From Comamonadaceae bacterium (GTDB taxonomy: Bacteria; Pseudomonadota; Gammaproteobacteria; Burkholderiales; Burkholderiaceae_C), in the NCBI GenBank assembly GCA_947451445.1, contig CANFZJ010000171.1:1-6829 (forward strand): a stretch of DNA of 6,829 nt, written 5' to 3'. Shown here in pieces: positions 1 to 5,313 of this stretch. The first letter of the stretch is position 1. Each line of letters opens with the position of its first letter. The notes beneath the pieces were generated by a model that did no database searches, had not been told where the DNA came from, and saw only the letters and a program-made list of their open reading frames with translations. The translations under genes were made by a program, and so were the position numbers.

Positions 1-1460
1 TCGTCACCCAGGATGTCGGTCAGCACGGCAAAACGGTTGCCGTCCTTTATCAGTCCCATGGCGATACCCGCCACGTGCGCCTTCATGGGCACGCCAGCAT
101 CCATCAGCGACAGGCAGCCGCCGCAAACCGAGGCCATCGACGAAGAACCATTGGATTCGGTGATTTCGGACACCACACGCATGGTGTAGGGGAAGTCTTC
201 CTTGCTTGGCAACACTGCCACCAAAGCGCGCTTAGCCAAACGACCGTGGCCGATTTCGCGGCGCTTTGGCGTGCCCACACGGCCGGTTTCACCAGTGGCG
301 AACGGAGGCATGTTGTAGTGCAGCATGAAGCGGTCTTCGTACTCACCAGCCAAAGCGTCAATGCGCTGTGCATCGCGCTCGGTACCCAGGGTGGTCACCA
401 CCAAAGCCTGGGTTTCACCACGGGTGAACAGAGCTGAACCATGGGTACGGGGCAGTACGCTGTTCCGGATTTCAATGGCACGCACGGTGCGGGTGTCACG
501 GCCGTCGATACGGGGCTCACCAGCCAGGATCTGGCTACGCACAATCTTGGCTTCGATATCGAACAGCATGCCTTCCACGGCCACGCTGTCAAACGCAGCG
601 CCGTCGGCTTTCAACGCAGCCATGACTTCAGCGTAAGCAGCACGGCAGGCCTGGGTACGGGCTTGCTTGTTACGAATTTGGTAAGCGGCAGCCAGCTTGT
701 CACCAGCCAGTGCGCCGACCTTAGCGATCAACGGCTCGTCCTTGGCGGGAGCTTGCCATTCCCACACTGGCTTACCCGCATCGCGCACCAGCTCATGAAT
801 GGCGTTGATGGCAACAACACCTTGCTCATGGCCGAACACCACAGCACCCAACATGATTTCTTCAGACAATTGCTGGGCTTCGGACTCGACCATCAGCACG
901 GCGGCTTCGGTACCCGCCACCACCAAGTCCATGATGGAGTCTTTGCGGGCGGTCTGACCAGGGTTCAGCACATATGCGCCGTTGACGTAACCCACGCGGG
1001 CTGCACCGATCGGGCCGCTGAATGGAATACCACTAACCGACAAAGCCGCGCTAACAGCAATCAGAGCTGCAATATCCGCATCGACTTCGGGATTCAACGA
1101 CAGGGTGTGCACCACGACATGCACTTCATTGAAGAAGCCTTCGGGGAACAACGGACGGATTGGGCGGTCGATCAGGCGGCTGGTCAGCGTCTCAAATTCG
1201 CTAGGGCGACCTTCGCGCTTGAAAAAGCTGCCGGGGATTTTGCCCGCAGCATAGGTCTTTTCCAGATAGTCCACTGTCAGGGGGAAGAAGTCCTGGCCAG
1301 GTTTACCTTCTTTTTTAGCAACCACAGTGGCAAGCACCACAGTGCCATCCATATCCAGCAGCACAGCGCCACTGGATTGACGGGCCATTTCGCCGGTTTC
1401 CATGGTGACGGTATTGCTGCCCCATTGAAAAGTCTTGCTTACTTTATTAAACATAGTCAT
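1..1460 (-). CDS. pnp: Polynucleotide phosphorylase (PNPase), N-terminal 486 residues, cut by the left edge
   Basis: A 3'-to-5' exoribonuclease that degrades RNA phosphorolytically to nucleoside diphosphates, usually in the cytoplasmic RNA degradosome. The minus frame is open from the ATG at 1460 to the window edge and begins MTMFNKVSKTFQWG. The first RNase PH-like domain is at about residues 10-145 and carries the RNA-contacting FFKREGRPSE motif (79-88). A helical linker follows, then the second RNase PH-like domain, with RTHGSALFTRGET (338-350), GHGRL (404-408; H405 matches E. coli H403) and SNGSSSMAS (436-444), where S440/S441 match the phosphate-binding serines. The sequence stops at LTDILGD. 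By E. coli numbering offset by two, the catalytic aspartates (D486 and D492 there) lie two and eight residues beyond the edge, as do the KH and S1 RNA-binding domains. The first ATG is preferred over the one at 1454 because a Shine-Dalgarno lies seven bases before it. It follows rpsO in the usual proteobacterial order. Confidence 0.98.
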   Translation of the reverse strand, partial: MTMFNKVSKTFQWGSNTVTMETGEMARQSSGAVLLDMDGTVVLATVVAKKEGKPGQDFFPLTVDYLEKTYAAGKIPGSFFKREGRPSEFETLTSRLIDRPIRPLFPEGFFNEVHVVVHTLSLNPEVDADIAALIAVSAALSVSGIPFSGPIGAARVGYVNGAYVLNPGQTARKDSIMDLVVAGTEAAVLMVESEAQQLSEEIMLGAVVFGHEQGVVAINAIHELVRDAGKPVWEWQAPAKDEPLIAKVGALAGDKLAAAYQIRNKQARTQACRAAYAEVMAALKADGAAFDSVAVEGMLFDIEAKIVRSQILAGEPRIDGRDTRTVRAIEIRNSVLPRTHGSALFTRGETQALVVTTLGTERDAQRIDALAGEYEDRFMLHYNMPPFATGETGRVGTPKRREIGHGRLAKRALVAVLPSKEDFPYTMRVVSEITESNGSSSMASVCGGCLSLMDAGVPMKAHVAGIAMGLIKDGNRFAVLTDILGD

Positions 1461-1467
1461 CTTCGGT

Positions 1468-1472
1468 CTCCT
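1468..1472 (-). promoter_or_regulatory. Shine-Dalgarno of pnp
   Basis: AGGAG on the minus strand is followed by a 7-base spacer to the ATG at 1460 and a 13-base spacer to the in-frame ATG at 1454. The spacing decides for the upstream ATG as the start of pnp. Confidence 0.85.
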
Positions 1473-1507
1473 GAATTTGCGACCCACATGGGCCGACTTA
1501 CAAGAAA

Positions 1508-1528
1508 TGCAACCCAACCCGGGTTGCA
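1508..1528 (-). promoter_or_regulatory. Stem-loop in the pnp leader, proximal
   Basis: A perfect 8-base inverted repeat, TGCAACCC / GGGTTGCA, with a 5-base loop lies about 48 bases upstream of the pnp start. It has no U-run after it, so it is not a terminator. In E. coli the pnp leader folds into a structure that RNase III cuts and PNPase then uses for autoregulation. A similar role here is inference from position only. Confidence 0.5.
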
Positions 1529-1558
1529 AGGGCCAGAGAAGGTGCCTACATACGATGC

Positions 1559-1590
1559 CATTCCATAAAAACCTGTATTTTTATGGAATG
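1559..1590 (-). promoter_or_regulatory. Perfect 13-bp inverted repeat in the pnp leader, distal
   Basis: CATTCCATAAAAA (1559-1571) and its exact reverse complement (1578-1590) are separated by six bases. The repeat sits between the rpsO terminator and pnp, about 98 bases before the pnp start. As RNA it forms a 13-bp, AU-rich hairpin. It could be an RNA processing or stability element of the pnp leader, or a DNA operator for a pnp promoter. The sequence does not settle which. It is not a normal terminator on the pnp strand, because the base of the stem is followed by GC-containing sequence rather than a U-run. Confidence 0.55.
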
Positions 1591-1620
1591 ACACAGCGCG
1601 TACCTGGGATGCCAACTCTG

Positions 1621-1664
1621 AAAAAACAAACAAAAACGCCTGAGCTAGTGAACTAACTCAGGCG
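1621..1664 (-). terminator. Intrinsic terminator after rpsO
   Basis: The minus strand has a 12-bp stem made of CGCCTGAGTTAG (1664-1653) and CTAGCTCAGGCG (1648-1637), with one U-G wobble and a TTCA tetraloop. A T-rich tract of 16 bases (1636-1621) containing only two Gs follows. This is a textbook rho-independent terminator 21 bases beyond the rpsO stop. It matches the position of the attenuating terminator between rpsO and pnp in E. coli. The plus strand lacks a T-run after the stem, so the terminator works in one direction only. Confidence 0.93.
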
Positions 1665-1684
1665 CTTGTGCATTGGGTACTGGA

Positions 1685-1951
1685 TTACTTACGCAAGCCG
1701 AGTTTCACGATCAATGCAGCATAACGGTCATGGTCCTTACCATTCAGGTAGTCCAACAGCTTGCGACGACGGCTCACCATACGCAACAAACCACGGCGAC
1801 CGTGGTGGTCTTTGGCGTGGGTTTTGAAATGGGGGGTGAGTTCGTTGATGCGGGCGGTCAGCAGTGCAACTTGCACTTCTGGACTGCCAGTGTCGGTTGC
1901 GCTACGCGCATTGGCCTTGACAACTTCGGCCTTGATAGAGGATGCGATCAT
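1685..1951 (-). CDS. rpsO: Small ribosomal subunit protein uS15 (S15)
   Basis: An 88-residue primary binder of 16S rRNA in the central domain of the 30S subunit, which nucleates assembly with S6, S18, S8 and S11. Length and sequence fit the family (E. coli S15 is 89 residues). Visible hallmarks are TGSPEVQVALLTARINELTPH (residues 21-41), the HAKDHHGRRGLL segment (45-56) with conserved residues that contact rRNA, and the RRRKLLDYL stretch (61-69). The ATG at 1951 gives the canonical N-terminus; it is preceded by only a weak Shine-Dalgarno-like CGGA about eight bases away. In E. coli S15 represses its own mRNA through a leader pseudoknot; the weak ribosome site and leader hairpin here are compatible with such control but do not prove it. 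It is followed by an intrinsic terminator and then pnp. Confidence 0.98.
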   Translation of the reverse strand: MIASSIKAEVVKANARSATDTGSPEVQVALLTARINELTPHFKTHAKDHHGRRGLLRMVSRRRKLLDYLNGKDHDRYAALIVKLGLRK

Positions 1952-1977
1952 TTAAATATCCGTTGTATGTGAACTTG

Positions 1978-2004
1978 CGTTGGTAGATGGAATTTCAGCC
2001 AACG
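1978..2004 (-). promoter_or_regulatory. Possible stem-loop in the rpsO leader
   Basis: CGTTGG (minus strand, 2004-1999) can pair with CCAACG (1983-1978) across a 15-base loop, with one further wobble pair inside. It lies in the roughly 75-base leader expected from the TATAAT candidate and ends 26 bases before the rpsO start. It might be part of an S15 autoregulatory site. A six-pair stem can arise by chance, so this is weak. Confidence 0.3.
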
Positions 2005-2032
2005 TGCGCTTCGCAGTATGCAAAGCCTTAAG

Positions 2033-2038
2033 ATTATA
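2033..2038 (-). promoter_or_regulatory. Candidate -10 element of an rpsO promoter
   Basis: A perfect TATAAT stands on the minus strand only 6 bases after the stop codon of the peptidase gene (2045-2047). It would start a transcript near 2026 with a leader of about 75 bases ahead of rpsO. No good -35 hexamer is seen at 16-18 bases spacing (GTACCC and its neighbours), and there is no TG extension. The assignment rests on the -10 match and its position. Confidence 0.5.
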
Positions 2039-2044
2039 GCCCGA

Positions 2045-2926
2045 TCAGAGTTGGCGGGTACTGAAGGTATCGCAAGACTTCACCACGCCACTCTGGTAAC
2101 CCGTGCTAAACCAGCGCTGGCGCTGGGCGCTTGTGCCGTGGGTAAAACTATCAGGCACCACCTCACCACCGCCAGCCCGTTGCAAGGCGTCATCGCCAAT
2201 CTTGGCCGCCGCATTCATGGCCGATTCGATGTCGCCGCTTTCAAGAATCTTGCGGGCATCTTGTGCGTGGTGTGCCCAGACACCGGCAAAACAATCTGCC
2301 TGCAATTCCAGCCGAACGCTCAAGGCGTTGGACTGGGCTTGGCTCGCACGGTTGCGCATAGCGTCTACCTTGCCACTGATGCCCATTAAATTCTGCACAT
2401 GGTGACCCACCTCGTGGGCAATCACGTAAGCCTGGGCAAACTCGCCGGGGGCGCCCAGTCGGTTTTTGAGTGTTTCATAAAAGCCCAGGTCAATGTAGAC
2501 CTTTTGGTCGCCCGGACAATAAAACGGCCCCATCGCAGCCTGGCCTTGGCCACACGCCGTACGGGTTGCGCCACGGAACAGCACCAAAGTCGGTTCTTTG
2601 TACCTGCCACCGGCCTTGACGAAAACGTCCTTCCACACATCTTCGGTATCGGCCAACACCGTTGACACAAACTTGGCCAACTGGTCATCTTTCGGCGGCC
2701 GGTGCGCAGGGGCTTGCTGCACCTGTGCCGATGGCGCACCACCACCGCTCAGTAGGCTGATGATGGTCATGGGGTTGATGCCAAACATCCAACCACCCAA
2801 CAGGGCAACCACAATCGTTCCAACACCAATGCCGCGTCCACCCAGCATGCCGCCGCCCGACCCGCCGCCCTCACCATCGCGCCGGTCTTCAACGTTGCTG
2901 GACTCCCGGTTGCCTTCCCATTTCAT
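2045..2926 (-). CDS. Membrane-anchored neutral zinc metallopeptidase, YpfJ / Zn_peptidase (PF04228) family
   Basis: A 293-residue predicted zinc protease of unknown physiological substrate. The N-terminus MKWEGNRESSNVEDRRDG is typical of the family. A glycine-rich stretch (about 18-34) follows, then one hydrophobic segment (about 35-60) that should anchor the protein with the rest outside the cytoplasm. The catalytic domain carries HEVGHH (171-176), a gluzincin-type site with two zinc-binding histidines and the catalytic glutamate, and ELQADCFAGVWA (207-218), where E207 is the probable third zinc ligand. Four cysteines (125, 137, 212, 285) could form disulfides in the periplasm. The ATG at 2926 is chosen: GGGGAG lies five bases before it, whereas a GTG at 2932 would overlap that Shine-Dalgarno. 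It is transcribed toward rpsO and diverges from the cyclase gene. The family call is firm; the cellular role is unknown. Confidence 0.93.
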   Translation of the reverse strand: MKWEGNRESSNVEDRRDGEGGGSGGGMLGGRGIGVGTIVVALLGGWMFGINPMTIISLLSGGGAPSAQVQQAPAHRPPKDDQLAKFVSTVLADTEDVWKDVFVKAGGRYKEPTLVLFRGATRTACGQGQAAMGPFYCPGDQKVYIDLGFYETLKNRLGAPGEFAQAYVIAHEVGHHVQNLMGISGKVDAMRNRASQAQSNALSVRLELQADCFAGVWAHHAQDARKILESGDIESAMNAAAKIGDDALQRAGGGEVVPDSFTHGTSAQRQRWFSTGYQSGVVKSCDTFSTRQL

Positions 2927-2931
2927 ACGCA

Positions 2932-2937
2932 CTCCCC
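2932..2937 (-). promoter_or_regulatory. Shine-Dalgarno of the zinc peptidase gene
   Basis: GGGGAG on the minus strand is followed by five bases and the ATG at 2926. It overlaps the alternative GTG codon at 2932-2930, which argues against that GTG as the start. Confidence 0.8.
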
Positions 2938-3027
2938 TTGTACTGGTGCGAGATAGTACCGCGCACGGTGTACGATTCCCGCTCCACCCCAGTGCACGTA
3001 TTGCAACATTTACGTAACAGGTCTACC

Positions 3028-3032
3028 AGAGG
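3028..3032 (+). promoter_or_regulatory. Shine-Dalgarno of the response regulator-cyclase gene
   Basis: AGAGG is followed by a 6-base spacer and the ATG at 3039. A second in-frame ATG at 3045 would be 12 bases away, so the first is preferred. No convincing sigma-70 promoter was found for either strand in the 112-base divergent gap 2927-3038. Confidence 0.75.
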
Positions 3033-3038
3033 CATCTT

Positions 3039-4262
3039 ATGAATATGCTGGGCTTCGCCGACAAACCCACCGTCCTCGTGGTGGACGACACCGCAGACAA
3101 TTTGACCTTGATGGCCGCCTTGCTCAAGGACACCTACCGGGTCAAGGTGGTCAACCACGGTGAAAAGGGGTTGGCGGTTGCCGCATCTGCCACGCCACCA
3201 GACCTGATCCTGCTGGACATCATGATGCCGCAGATCGATGGCTACGAAGTCTGTCGCCGCCTCAAGGAAAACCCCGCCACACGCGACATACCGGTCATCT
3301 TCCTGACCGCCAAGTCCGACAACGAGGCCGAAGAGAAAGGCTTTGAGCTAGGCGCGGTGGACTACATCACCAAGCCGATTTGCCCGCCGATTCTGCTGGC
3401 CCGGGTGCACAACCACATCGCCCTGAACGTGCGCACGGCCATGCTGCACTCGCTGTCCACCAAGCTGTCGCGCTACCTGTCACCACAGGTCTACAAGTCC
3501 ATTTTTGAAGGTGACCGAGACGTATCCATCCAGGCGGTGCGCAAAAAACTGACCATTTTCTTCTCGGACATCAAAGACTTCACCAAAACCTCCGAAGGCA
3601 TGCAGCCTGAAGACTTAACGTACTTTTTGAACAGCTACTTCTCGGAAATGTCCAAGATCGCGCTGGAATTTGGGGCCACGATAGACAAATTCGTCGGCGA
3701 TGCGATTTTGATTTTCTTCGGCGACCCCGAGACCCGGGGCGTGCAAGAAGACGCGCTGCAGTGCGTGCGCATGGCCGTGGCAATGCAGCGGCGCATGCAC
3801 GTGCTGCGCGAGATCTGGCGCGACAAAGGCGACCGCCAGCCGTTCCAGATCCGTGTCGGCATCAACACCGGGTTTTGCCACGTGGGCAACTTTGGCAGCG
3901 AACAGCGCATGGACTACACCGTCATCGGCAGCGAGGTCAACCTGGCCGCCCGCCTGGAACAAAACAGCGAGCCCGACGGCGTGATGCTGTCCTACGAAAC
4001 CTATGCGCTGGTGAAAGACGAATTTGAGGCCGAAGAACGCGCACCGCTGACCGCCAAGGGCGTGTCGCGTGAAATTCGCTGCTTTTTGCTGCGCGGCATC
4101 CATGAAACCGAGGCCAGCAGGCAAGAGTCCCTCAACCAGCGCTACGCCGGGCTGCACCTGTCGGTGGACATGGACAAACTTACCGATGAAAGCCGTGAGC
4201 GCGCTATCAAAGACCTGCAAAAAGTGATCGACCTGCTCAACGACCCCGCCCTGCCCGGCTAA
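3039..4262 (+). CDS. Response regulator with class III adenylate cyclase output domain
   Basis: A 407-residue soluble signalling protein predicted to make cAMP under phosphorelay control. The receiver domain (about 10-128) has the acidic pair D16/D17, phospho-acceptor D60 in LLDIMMP, T90 and K112 in TKP: a complete active site. A helical linker (about 129-165, with LSRYLSPQVYKSIF) joins it to the cyclase domain (about 166-355). There the metal-binding aspartates are D177 (FSDIKDFT) and D221 (KFVGDA), and the transition-state pair is N301/R305 (VNLAAR). The purine-selecting positions are K217 and T294; Lys/Thr is the class IIIb adenylate cyclase pattern, as in cyanobacterial CyaC and soluble mammalian AC. 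These act as dimers. The C-terminal tail (360-407) is charged and helical, with no recognised domain. No membrane segment and no partner kinase are visible. The adenylate call comes from residues; guanylate activity cannot be fully excluded. Confidence 0.93.
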   Translation: MNMLGFADKPTVLVVDDTADNLTLMAALLKDTYRVKVVNHGEKGLAVAASATPPDLILLDIMMPQIDGYEVCRRLKENPATRDIPVIFLTAKSDNEAEEKGFELGAVDYITKPICPPILLARVHNHIALNVRTAMLHSLSTKLSRYLSPQVYKSIFEGDRDVSIQAVRKKLTIFFSDIKDFTKTSEGMQPEDLTYFLNSYFSEMSKIALEFGATIDKFVGDAILIFFGDPETRGVQEDALQCVRMAVAMQRRMHVLREIWRDKGDRQPFQIRVGINTGFCHVGNFGSEQRMDYTVIGSEVNLAARLEQNSEPDGVMLSYETYALVKDEFEAEERAPLTAKGVSREIRCFLLRGIHETEASRQESLNQRYAGLHLSVDMDKLTDESRERAIKDLQKVIDLLNDPALPG

Positions 4263-4270
4263 GGCTCAAG

Positions 4271-4290
4271 GGCACTCCTATAAATCCAAT
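4271..4290 (+). repeat. Left terminal inverted repeat of the intergenic element
   Basis: This 20-base arm begins GGCACTCC and ends ATCCAAT. It matches the reverse complement of 4391-4410 at every position. It starts directly after the left CTCAAG copy, eight bases beyond the cyclase stop codon. Confidence 0.9.
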
Positions 4291-4333
4291 TTTCGGGATG
4301 CAGAGTGAGGCGCCCGGAGCGCAGAACACCGGA

Positions 4334-4349
4334 ATGCACTTCAGTGCAT
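4334..4349. repeat. Small internal hairpin of the intergenic element
   Basis: ATGCACT and AGTGCAT are separated by two bases; with a realistic loop this gives a 6-bp stem, ATGCAC/GTGCAT, with loop TTCA. It sits near the centre of the element, so the whole unit would fold as a long stem capped by branched structure. Confidence 0.7.
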
Positions 4350-4390
4350 GAGGATTTCGAGTACCGCGCAACGAAGCTATGCGCCCGACC

Positions 4391-4410
4391 ATTGGATTTA
4401 TAGGAGTGCC
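4391..4410 (-). repeat. Right terminal inverted repeat of the intergenic element
   Basis: This is the exact reverse complement of 4271-4290. It is followed immediately by the second CTCAAG copy (4411-4416), which contains the TGA stop of gsiD (4414-4412 on the minus strand). Confidence 0.9.
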
Positions 4411-4411
4411 C

Positions 4412-5302
4412 TCAAGCGTCCAGCTTCGGGTCCAGTGCGTCCCGCAGGCCGTCGCCCAGCAGATTGAACGCCAGCACGGTCAGAAAGATCGCCAAGCTAG
4501 GGAACAGCGCGATATGCGGTGCGGTCACCATGTCGGCACGCGCTTCGTTCAGCATAGCGCCCCACTCCGGCGTAGGCGGCTGCGCCCCCAAGCCCAGAAA
4601 CGACAAGCTGGCCGCCGTGATGATGGAGGTACCGATGCGCATGGTGAAGTACACCACCACCGACGACATAGTGGCCGGAAAGATGTGCCGGGTGATGATG
4701 GTCCAGTCGCTGGCGCCAATCGAACGCACCGCCTCGATATAGGCCAGGTTCTTAACCACCAGCGTATTGCCGCGCACCAGCCGGGCAAACGCAGGCACGC
4801 TGAAAATGGCCACGGCAAAAATCACATTGACCATACCGTTGCCCAAAATCGCCACGATACCAATGGCCAGCAAAATGCCCGGAAAGGCAAACAGCACGTC
4901 CGATATGCGCATCACGATGCGGTCCCACCAGCCCTCGTAGTAGCCCGCCAGCAGGCCCAACGCCGTGCCAACCAGCGCCCCCACCGCCACCGAGATAAAC
5001 CCAGCCGCCAACGAAATCTGTGTGCCCATCAGGATGCGGCTGAAAATGTCGCGCCCCAGCGCATCCACGCCGAACCAATGCGCAGCCGACGGCTTGGCGT
5101 TGATGGCGTCGTAGTCAAAGTAGTTCTCGGCATCAAACGGCACCAGCCAGGGGGCCAGCACCGCCAGCAATACCAGCAGCAACACAAACACCCCGGCCGC
5201 CAGCGCCACATGTTGGCCCTTGAACTTGCGCCAGAACTCACTCCAGGGCGTGCGCACCCGTTCATGGGGAAAAACAGGTGTTGGCGCAATTGGATCGGGC
5301 AT
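4412..5302 (-). CDS. gsiD: Dipeptide/glutathione-type ABC transporter permease, GsiD-like
   Basis: A 296-residue inner-membrane permease (DppC/OppC type), one of the two channel subunits of a peptide importer. The N-terminal cytoplasmic stretch has RTPWSEFWRKF (17-27), the first membrane helix is at about 33-53, and the OppC-type HWFGVDALGRDIFSRI follows at 75-90. The EAA loop that docks the ATPase is at about 189-209 (IEAVRSIGASDW through H206 and P209). Near the end are SFLGLGAQPPTPEWG (234-248) and LLGDGLRDALDPK (281-293). From memory it matches E. coli GsiD (about 303 residues) closely along its whole length, which supports glutathione import, although dipeptide or oligopeptide uptake remains possible. 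It starts 11 bases after the gsiC stop with no Shine-Dalgarno in the gap, suggesting translational coupling. The gene ends at the border of the palindromic element. Confidence 0.93.
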   Translation of the reverse strand: MPDPIAPTPVFPHERVRTPWSEFWRKFKGQHVALAAGVFVLLLVLLAVLAPWLVPFDAENYFDYDAINAKPSAAHWFGVDALGRDIFSRILMGTQISLAAGFISVAVGALVGTALGLLAGYYEGWWDRIVMRISDVLFAFPGILLAIGIVAILGNGMVNVIFAVAIFSVPAFARLVRGNTLVVKNLAYIEAVRSIGASDWTIITRHIFPATMSSVVVYFTMRIGTSIITAASLSFLGLGAQPPTPEWGAMLNEARADMVTAPHIALFPSLAIFLTVLAFNLLGDGLRDALDPKLDA

Positions 5303-5313
5303 GAGCAGCTATA

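Larger units (their letters stand above)
4265..4416. mobile_element. MITE-like palindromic element with 6-bp flanking direct repeats
   Basis: The core, 4271-4410 (140 bases), is bounded by perfect 20-base terminal inverted repeats: ggcactcctataaatccaat at 4271-4290 and its exact reverse complement at 4391-4410. CTCAAG stands directly outside each end (4265-4270 and 4411-4416), like a target-site duplication. Counting the edges of those copies, pairing extends to 22 bp (4269-4290 with 4391-4412). Inside, TCGGG (4293-4297) pairs with CCCGA (4384-4388) after a 2x2 internal loop, and a hairpin sits at 4334-4349. There is no credible ORF of its own. The structure suggests a non-autonomous transposable element or a repeated extragenic palindrome family. 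A role as a barrier between two convergent genes is possible, but no T-run follows either arm. The transposase family is unknown. Confidence 0.65.

Noticed and set aside
441..1568. Long plus-strand open frame (375 codons) antisense to pnp
   Set aside because: It lies opposite the conserved pnp frame, its product resembles no family I know and is rich in His and Gln, as expected from reading a GC-rich gene backwards. It has no ribosome site of note.
2997..3010. Possible CRP/FNR-like operator upstream of the cyclase gene (GTGCA-N5-TGCAA)
   Set aside because: The half-sites match each other only partly and do not fit the TGTGA-N6-TCACA or TTGAT-N4-ATCAA consensus. Such a short match is expected by chance.
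2927..3038. Sigma-70 promoters in the divergent gap
   Set aside because: Candidates such as TTGCAA or TACTAT have no partner hexamer at acceptable spacing, so no promoter is annotated.
3615..4220. Minus-strand open frame of 201 codons opposite the cyclase domain
   Set aside because: The plus strand encodes conserved cyclase motifs through the whole stretch; the reverse frame has no recognisable domain.
4269..4412. The intergenic palindrome as a simple bidirectional intrinsic terminator
   Set aside because: The outer arms are 100 bases apart and neither is followed by a T-run (CTCAAGCGTC on the plus side, CTTGAGCC on the minus side). Exact termini plus flanking direct repeats fit an inserted element better, though a role in ending transcripts is not excluded.
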